In this document: piece after piece, positions 4,812-6,641 of the stretch
Layout: every line of letters starts with the position of its first letter
Position numbering within the stretch: the first letter of the stretch is position 1
Source of the DNA: an uncultured Micrococcales bacterium
GTDB taxonomy: Bacteria; Actinomycetota; Actinomycetes; Actinomycetales; Microbacteriaceae
Direction of reading: 5' to 3'
Assembly (NCBI GenBank): GCA_903929105.1
Contig: CAIYTL010000132.1
Location: 1-6,641 of the forward strand
DNA length: 6,641 bases
Translations under genes and position numbers: made by a program
The notes under the pieces: generated by a model
What the model was told of the DNA's origin: nothing
Seen by the model: the letters and a program-made list of their open reading frames with translations, nothing else
The model's database searches: none

Positions 4812-6086
4812 ATGTCAAAACTAGGTGACTCAGGGGAGCTATTAAAGTGCTCGTTTTGTGGCAAAAGCCGCAAGCAAGTCGACAAGCTTATCTCGGGCCC
4901 TCAGGTATACATTTGTAACGAATGTGTTGTGCTTTGCGTTGAGATTGTCGAAGAAGAACGAGACGCTAACGCGACTCCTGTTGAAGAACTAGAGCTGCCT
5001 AAGCCAAAAGAGATTTTTAACTTTCTTGACGAGTTCGTAGTTGGCCAAGAGCAGGCAAAACGTGCTCTTTCGGTTGCTGTTTATAACCATTACAAGCGCA
5101 TTCGTTCAACAGGCACTCTAACCACCTCAGGCAAAGCACACGACTCAATCGAGATCGCAAAATCAAACATCTTGATGATTGGCCCAACCGGTTGTGGCAA
5201 AACTTATTTGGCCCAAACTTTAGCCAAGCGCCTTAACGTGCCTTTCGCTGTTGCTGATGCCACCTCGCTGACCGAGGCTGGTTATGTGGGTGAAGACGTT
5301 GAAAACATCTTGCTCAAACTGCTTCAAGCCGCTGATTACGATGTCAAGCGCGCAGAGCAGGGCATCATCTATATCGACGAAGTTGACAAAATTTCGCGCA
5401 AAGCCGAGAACCCTTCAATCACACGCGATGTCTCTGGCGAGGGTGTTCAGCAGGCGTTACTCAAGATTCTTGAAGGCACGGTCGCTTCGGTGCCACCTCA
5501 GGGTGGTCGCAAGCACCCGCAACAAGAGTTCATTCAGATCGACACCACCAACGTGCTCTTCATCGTTGCTGGTGCATTCGCAGGCATTGAAGACATCGTG
5601 GCTAGCCGTGTTGGCAAAAAGGGCATTGGCTTCGGCGCTGAAATTCGCGACAAGTCTGATGAGGTTGACCCTTATAGCCAGGTTCAGCCTGAAGACCTTC
5701 GCAAGTTCGGTTTGATTCCTGAATTCATTGGCCGTTTGCCAGTGATCGCCAATGTGACACCGCTCGACCAAAAGTCACTCATGCAGATTCTGACCGAGCC
5801 TAAAAACGCACTGGTCAAGCAATATCAACGCATGTTCGAGCTAGACGGTTTCGAACTTGATTTTGAAAAAGACGCTTTGGTCGCAATGGCCGAACTTGCC
5901 ATTGAACGTGAAACCGGAGCCCGCGGCCTGCGTGCGATTCTTGAAGAAGTGCTAGGCCCAATCATGTTTGATATTCCAAGCAACCCGAACGCGTGCAAAG
6001 TGGTTATCACCAAAGACGTCGTTCGCAACGGTGGCGAACCACGTCTAGTGCCGTTCAAGGCAATGCGCGAGTCAAAGAGCGCCTAA
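4812..6086 (+). CDS. clpX: ClpX, AAA+ unfoldase of the ClpXP protease
   Basis: Hexameric ATPase that recognises tagged proteins, unfolds them and threads them into ClpP1P2 in the cytoplasm. The 424 residues are the normal length. The N-terminal zinc-binding domain has Cys13, Cys16, Cys35 and Cys38. The AAA+ module shows Walker A GPTGCGKT (124-131), the pore-1 loop GYVGED (157-162), Walker B IIYIDE (185-190) and the RKH pore loop (233-235). IGF at 272-274 is the tripeptide that docks into ClpP. The arginine finger is Arg308 in FIGRLP, and sensor 2 is Arg371 in GARGLR. All key residues are intact. It lies 84 bases after clpP2 with its own -10 box and no ribosome site, so it can probably be expressed independently of clpP1P2, with read-through also possible because no terminator follows clpP2. 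Confidence 0.98.
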   Translation: MSKLGDSGELLKCSFCGKSRKQVDKLISGPQVYICNECVVLCVEIVEEERDANATPVEELELPKPKEIFNFLDEFVVGQEQAKRALSVAVYNHYKRIRSTGTLTTSGKAHDSIEIAKSNILMIGPTGCGKTYLAQTLAKRLNVPFAVADATSLTEAGYVGEDVENILLKLLQAADYDVKRAEQGIIYIDEVDKISRKAENPSITRDVSGEGVQQALLKILEGTVASVPPQGGRKHPQQEFIQIDTTNVLFIVAGAFAGIEDIVASRVGKKGIGFGAEIRDKSDEVDPYSQVQPEDLRKFGLIPEFIGRLPVIANVTPLDQKSLMQILTEPKNALVKQYQRMFELDGFELDFEKDALVAMAELAIERETGARGLRAILEEVLGPIMFDIPSNPNACKVVITKDVVRNGGEPRLVPFKAMRESKSA

Positions 6087-6103
6087 TTCCAAAAACGGGG
6101 AAA

Positions 6104-6511
6104 ATGTCTGGCTATATCACTTGCTCCAACTGTGGCTTTGGGTACCACTCGACTGACTTTTCGGTCTGTCCTGACTGTGATGGCGTGGTGGATGTTGGAA
6201 CTAGCCAACATCAAGTGTCGAATAAGCTCAAAAAAAATTCTATGAAGGGCTACCGTTCAGCTTCTCGAACGCCCACAGACTCCCAATACCTGAGAATGAT
6301 TTCAGAGAGCACGAGCAAAACCAAGCATGCAGTGCGTGCCTTTGTTTTGTTTAGCTTTTATCAATGTGCGTTCTCCTTGGCTGGAATACTAGTTGCGTGC
6401 CTTGGCATCGCCGGAGGATGGGGCTGGTTCGCAATCGGGGGAGCAATCAACTTAGTAGGTCTTATTGTGGCAAGTGCTGTCGGCTGGTTTGAAATTCGCA
6501 AGTCGGATTAA
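6104..6511 (+). CDS. Small zinc-ribbon protein with two membrane segments, function unknown
   Basis: I do not recognise a named family. From ATG 6104 the product has 135 residues. An N-terminal zinc ribbon is formed by Cys7, Cys10, Cys22 and Cys25 (CSNC...CPDC). A polar Ser/Lys-rich linker follows (about 33-75), then two hydrophobic helices (about 79-103 and 106-128) and a short charged end. This is a membrane-anchored cytoplasmic zinc-ribbon layout. It starts 17 bases after clpX, with only GGGG at 6097-6100 as a possible ribosome site. The frame stays open upstream inside clpX, but the Cys motif placement favours this ATG. Codon choice differs from its neighbours: 7 of 15 glycines use GGA or GGG against about 2 of 18 in clpP1, and ATA and AGA occur. 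That suggests a recently gained or weakly selected gene. A terminator follows. Confidence 0.75.
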   Translation: MSGYITCSNCGFGYHSTDFSVCPDCDGVVDVGTSQHQVSNKLKKNSMKGYRSASRTPTDSQYLRMISESTSKTKHAVRAFVLFSFYQCAFSLAGILVACLGIAGGWGWFAIGGAINLVGLIVASAVGWFEIRKSD

Positions 6512-6545
6512 GGTCTTATCTTGTTCTTACAGTTCAATACAAGTG

Positions 6546-6583
6546 AAAACCCGAGACTCGCATAACTGCAAGGCTCGGGTTTT
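6546..6583. terminator. Bidirectional intrinsic terminator
   Basis: AAAACCCGAG (6546-6555) pairs perfectly over 10 bp with CTCGGGTTTT (6574-6583). The 18-base loop can form a small inner GCA/TGC stem. Both strands end the stem in four T, so it can stop transcription from the zinc-ribbon gene on the plus strand and from the minus-strand gene at the right edge. Confidence 0.85.
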
Positions 6584-6602
6584 AGTTTGACCAGATTTGG
6601 GG

Positions 6603-6641
6603 TCACTCGGTGGCAGGCACCTCAGCCAGCACAACATCAAC
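6603..6641 (-). CDS. 3' end of a minus-strand gene, product not identifiable
   Basis: On the minus strand the last bases read as twelve codons, VDVVLAEVPATE, followed by TGA (6603-6605). The frame runs off the right edge of the window. Only the position supports a gene: the stop lies 19 bases beyond a symmetrical terminator, the usual layout for converging genes, and the codons are of the local type. Twelve residues are too few to name a family, and a chance open frame of this length cannot be excluded. Confidence 0.45.
   Translation of the reverse strand, partial: VDVVLAEVPATE

Noticed and set aside
5457..5771. Antisense and alternative-frame open frames inside clpX
   Set aside because: They overlap conserved AAA+ motifs in the true frame and have no initiation signals or protein-like composition.
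1..6641. Mobile elements, CRISPR arrays, prophage or defence genes
   Set aside because: No transposase or integrase motifs, no regularly spaced repeats and no defence domains were seen. The window is ordinary core genome apart from the small unknown genes.

Overview
The window looks like a core chromosomal segment of an actinobacterium of intermediate GC, by eye about half GC. The order rpiB - nei - tRNA genes - tig - clpP1 - clpP2 - clpX, the Ser/Glu form of RpiB, the MPEGHT-type Nei, the paired unequal ClpP subunits and the tRNA genes with encoded CCA all fit Actinobacteria. The GC level and protein style suggest a small-genome Microbacteriaceae member such as the freshwater Rhodoluna/Aquiluna (Luna) group. 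That placement is inference, because no search was possible.

Layout. Bases 1-1684 hold a plus-strand cluster. It starts with the 3' part of a membrane-protein gene of unknown function, cut by the left edge. Its stop abuts the start of rpiB (sugar-phosphate isomerase), and nei (DNA glycosylase/AP lyase) follows 9 bases after rpiB. A minus-strand tRNA-Gly(UCC), 1693-1766, converges on nei. A 129-base divergent spacer separates it from a plus-strand tRNA-Pro(UGG), 1896-1971. Sixty-seven bases further on, tig (trigger factor) begins with a TTG codon and ends at a strong intrinsic terminator (3391-3418).

Bases 3419-6086 hold the Clp module. A promoter region with a ClgR-like box precedes clpP1, clpP2 follows closely, and clpX follows after an 84-base gap with its own, apparently leaderless, promoter. 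A small gene for a zinc-ribbon protein with two membrane segments (6104-6511) sits 17 bases after clpX. A symmetrical terminator (6546-6583) then separates it from the 3' end of a minus-strand gene that runs off the right edge.

How it works together. Trigger factor folds nascent chains at the ribosome, while ClpX unfolds substrates and feeds them to the mixed ClpP1P2 peptidase, so tig-clpP1-clpP2-clpX is a protein-quality-control block. rpiB and nei are metabolic and repair neighbours that are also near tig in mycobacteria, as I recall that order. No mobile element, CRISPR array, phage gene or obviously novel multi-gene system is visible. The least explained items are the zinc-ribbon membrane protein after clpX, the left-edge membrane protein, the repeat in the clpP2-clpX gap and the leader hairpins near tRNA-Gly and tig. 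No stretch longer than 300 bases lacks a gene.
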